From assembly GCA_004561785.1 (NCBI GenBank), contig SFUB01000073.1:1-5895 (forward strand): 5,895 nt of DNA, read 5' to 3'. The notes beneath the pieces were generated by a model. That model was not told the origin of the DNA. It ran no database searches and saw nothing but the letters and a program-made list of their open reading frames with translations. A program made the position numbers and the translations under genes. This document shows, piece by piece, positions 4,933 through 5,895 of this stretch. Positions within the stretch are counted from its first letter, which is position 1, and each line of letters starts with the position of its first letter. Source of the DNA: a bacterium (GTDB lineage Bacteria > Bacillota_I > Bacilli_A > RFN20 > CAG-826).

Positions 4933-5742
4933 TCAATCTTGGGTTTCTTTTTTAGGCTCAACGAGGGCCATATAGTCTTCGAAGACGGTCAGGAACTCAT
5001 CGGGTCCGACGGTGCGGAGCTCGCCTTCGTAAGCGATGGAGATGCGGCCGGTCTCCTCGGAGACGACCACGGTGACGGCATCGGTGGTTTCGCTGATGCC
5101 GATGGCGGCGCGGTGGCGGGAGCCAAATTTCCCAGTCAACGGTCGGGTGGTCGGGGTGTAATAAACGCTGGCGGCCACAATCATGTCGTTTCGGATGATG
5201 ACGGCCCCGTCATGGAGGCGGGTGCCGGGGTAGAAAATGGTCTGAAGCAACTCGGCGGAGACGGGGGCGTCGATCCGAGTGCCGGATTTCATGACCTCAT
5301 CCAAAGAATCTTTTTTCTCAAAGCTGATGATGGCCCCCACTTTCTGCTTGCTCATCGTGATGACGGCCGATTGGACTTTGCGGTAGACGGCGTCGCGATC
5401 GAACAGAGATTCGGGATCGACCTTCCGGCGGCGGAAGAGCTGGATCCTTTGGGCTTTCCCAACCATGTTGTTGGAAATGTAATCGCGGTTCTCGTTCGGA
5501 TTGGCCAGGAACAAGACGATCGTCTCCACCCCGATCGCGGAGAAGCAAACGAGGGCGGGCACGATAAGGCCAAAGCCCCAAAAAAGTATGCCGAGGGCTT
5601 CGCTCACGTAGAGCATCACCTTGGAAACGACTCTGCGAAAAAGGAACCAAAAGAAGGCGTCGACGACGACAAACAAAACGAGGAGAAATATCAAAGAGAG
5701 GTAATTGGCGGGCTGGTCGAGCTCAAAGAAGGGTGTGTTCAT
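4933..5742 (-). CDS. cdaA: Diadenylate cyclase CdaA (c-di-AMP synthase), 269 aa
   Basis: Membrane-anchored enzyme that condenses two ATP into the second messenger c-di-AMP, which in Bacillota controls potassium and osmolyte transport and wall homeostasis. The N-terminus has hydrophobic stretches near residues 15-35, 44-64 and 66-80, fitting the three-helix CdaA anchor. The DAC (DisA_N) domain then holds RIDAPVSAELL (156-166), the catalytic LHDGAVII with D178-G179-A180, FGSRHRAAIGISE with R209-H210-R211, and VVSEETGRIS (226-235). Length matches CdaA and not DisA, which lacks the anchor. It is the first gene of a four-gene minus-strand operon, preceded by an extended -10 promoter and a short leader whose hairpin touches the weak GGAA ribosome site. 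The usual next genes cdaR and glmM are absent; deoD follows instead. Confidence 0.95.
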   Translation of the reverse strand: MNTPFFELDQPANYLSLIFLLVLFVVVDAFFWFLFRRVVSKVMLYVSEALGILFWGFGLIVPALVCFSAIGVETIVLFLANPNENRDYISNNMVGKAQRIQLFRRRKVDPESLFDRDAVYRKVQSAVITMSKQKVGAIISFEKKDSLDEVMKSGTRIDAPVSAELLQTIFYPGTRLHDGAVIIRNDMIVAASVYYTPTTRPLTGKFGSRHRAAIGISETTDAVTVVVSEETGRISIAYEGELRTVGPDEFLTVFEDYMALVEPKKETQD

Positions 5743-5749
5743 GTTTTTT

Positions 5750-5768
5750 TCCGGTAGGAAAACCCGGA
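5750..5768 (-). promoter_or_regulatory. Hairpin in the cdaA leader over the ribosome site
   Basis: On the minus strand TCCGG, a nine-base loop and CCGGA form a perfect five-pair stem. It ends eight bases before the cdaA ATG, and its 3' arm contains the GGA that is the only Shine-Dalgarno-like element. Folding could lower translation of cdaA; the stem is short and the effect is inferred. Confidence 0.4.
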
Positions 5769-5775
5769 CGCCACA

Positions 5776-5784
5776 AGTATAGCA
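5776..5784 (-). promoter_or_regulatory. Extended -10 promoter of the cdaA operon
   Basis: TGCTATACT on the minus strand joins a TATACT -10 (5776-5781) to the TGn extension (5782-5784). The sequence 17 bases upstream (TTCCTT) is a poor -35, which is common for extended -10 promoters. The predicted start is near 5769, giving a leader of about 27 bases before cdaA. Confidence 0.6.
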
Positions 5785-5895
5785 ATTTGCTTTTGGTTAA
5801 GGAAAGTTCAAACAAGTAGGATCCCTCTTTTTTTACGCCGTTTTGCAAAAAACAAAACGTTTCGCTAAGCGCCGGGGGGCAAAAGGAAGAGACGG
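5785..5895. other. Intergenic region upstream of cdaA, no gene seen
   Basis: No start codon with a ribosome site and no convincing coding frame appear on either strand up to the window edge. The stretch is rich in A and T runs near the promoter and contains the 21-bp dyad described separately. A GGGGGG run lies at 5874-5879. Confidence 0.6.
5839..5859. repeat. Perfect 7-bp dyad, operator-like
   Basis: CGTTTTG (5839-5845), a seven-base loop CAAAAAA, then CAAAACG (5853-5859). It lies about 57 bases upstream of the cdaA -10. A good T run follows on neither strand (on the minus strand A runs follow), so it does not look like a terminator. It could be a regulator-binding site or simply structure at the end of an upstream transcript. 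Confidence 0.45.

Noticed and set aside
4913..4936. Longer DeoD starting at TTG 4936
   Set aside because: The extension contains the AGGAGG ribosome site itself and overlaps cdaA; family alignment starts at MPTPHI.
3553..5757. Long plus-strand open frames opposite the cdaA operon
   Set aside because: They mirror cdaA, deoD and the NERD-like gene, which have clear motifs on the minus strand; no ribosome sites or domains support the plus strand.
5839..5859. Terminator for an upstream gene
   Set aside because: On the minus strand an A run, not a T run, follows the stem, and no plus-strand gene precedes it.
5743..5895. c-di-AMP (ydaO) riboswitch before cdaA
   Set aside because: The predicted leader is about 27 bases and the remaining upstream sequence shows no multi-helix fold of that class.
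1..5895. CRISPR array or defence system
   Set aside because: No regularly spaced repeats and no cas or known defence genes; the NERD-like protein is not in a defence context and lacks its nuclease residues.

Overview
The window suggests a low-redundancy Bacillota-type chromosome, probably Bacilli or Erysipelotrichia-like or a relative of the Mollicutes. The reasons are a CdaA-type diadenylate cyclase, a short tRNA-Gly(GCC) of the Firmicutes pattern, AGGAGG ribosome sites and sigma-A-like -10 boxes. Tryptophan is TGG where I checked and TGA serves as a stop (adenosine deaminase, purine nucleoside phosphorylase and others), so this is not the Mycoplasma code 4. The exact taxon cannot be read from the sequence.

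Layout, left to right. Positions 1-49 are a remnant of the locus beside an insertion sequence and hold an imperfect hairpin. Positions 50-1318 are a complete-looking IS30-family element with imperfect 25-bp terminal inverted repeats and one intact minus-strand transposase. Next comes a promoter, a tRNA-Gly(GCC) and an intrinsic terminator (1351-1510), followed by a plus-strand adenosine deaminase (1543-2532) that may be translated from a leaderless mRNA. Its terminator hairpin spans its own stop codon and lies inside the 3' end of the convergent minus-strand operon.

That operon reads right to left: cdaA (c-di-AMP synthase), deoD (purine nucleoside phosphorylase), a membrane-anchored NERD-like protein whose nuclease residues look lost, and a six-helix membrane protein with a charged coiled-coil tail. 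Spacing is 20 nt, 1 nt and then a 17-nt overlap, so the four genes are probably co-transcribed and the last two translationally coupled. An extended -10 promoter and a small hairpin precede cdaA.

Functionally, deaminase and phosphorylase together would take adenosine to inosine and then to hypoxanthine plus ribose-1-phosphate. CdaA uses ATP to make the second messenger c-di-AMP. The usual partner genes cdaR and glmM do not follow cdaA here. I see no defence island or CRISPR. The most unusual items are the cdaA gene neighbourhood, the degenerate NERD protein, the odd tRNA-Gly core, and the terminator nested in an opposing gene.
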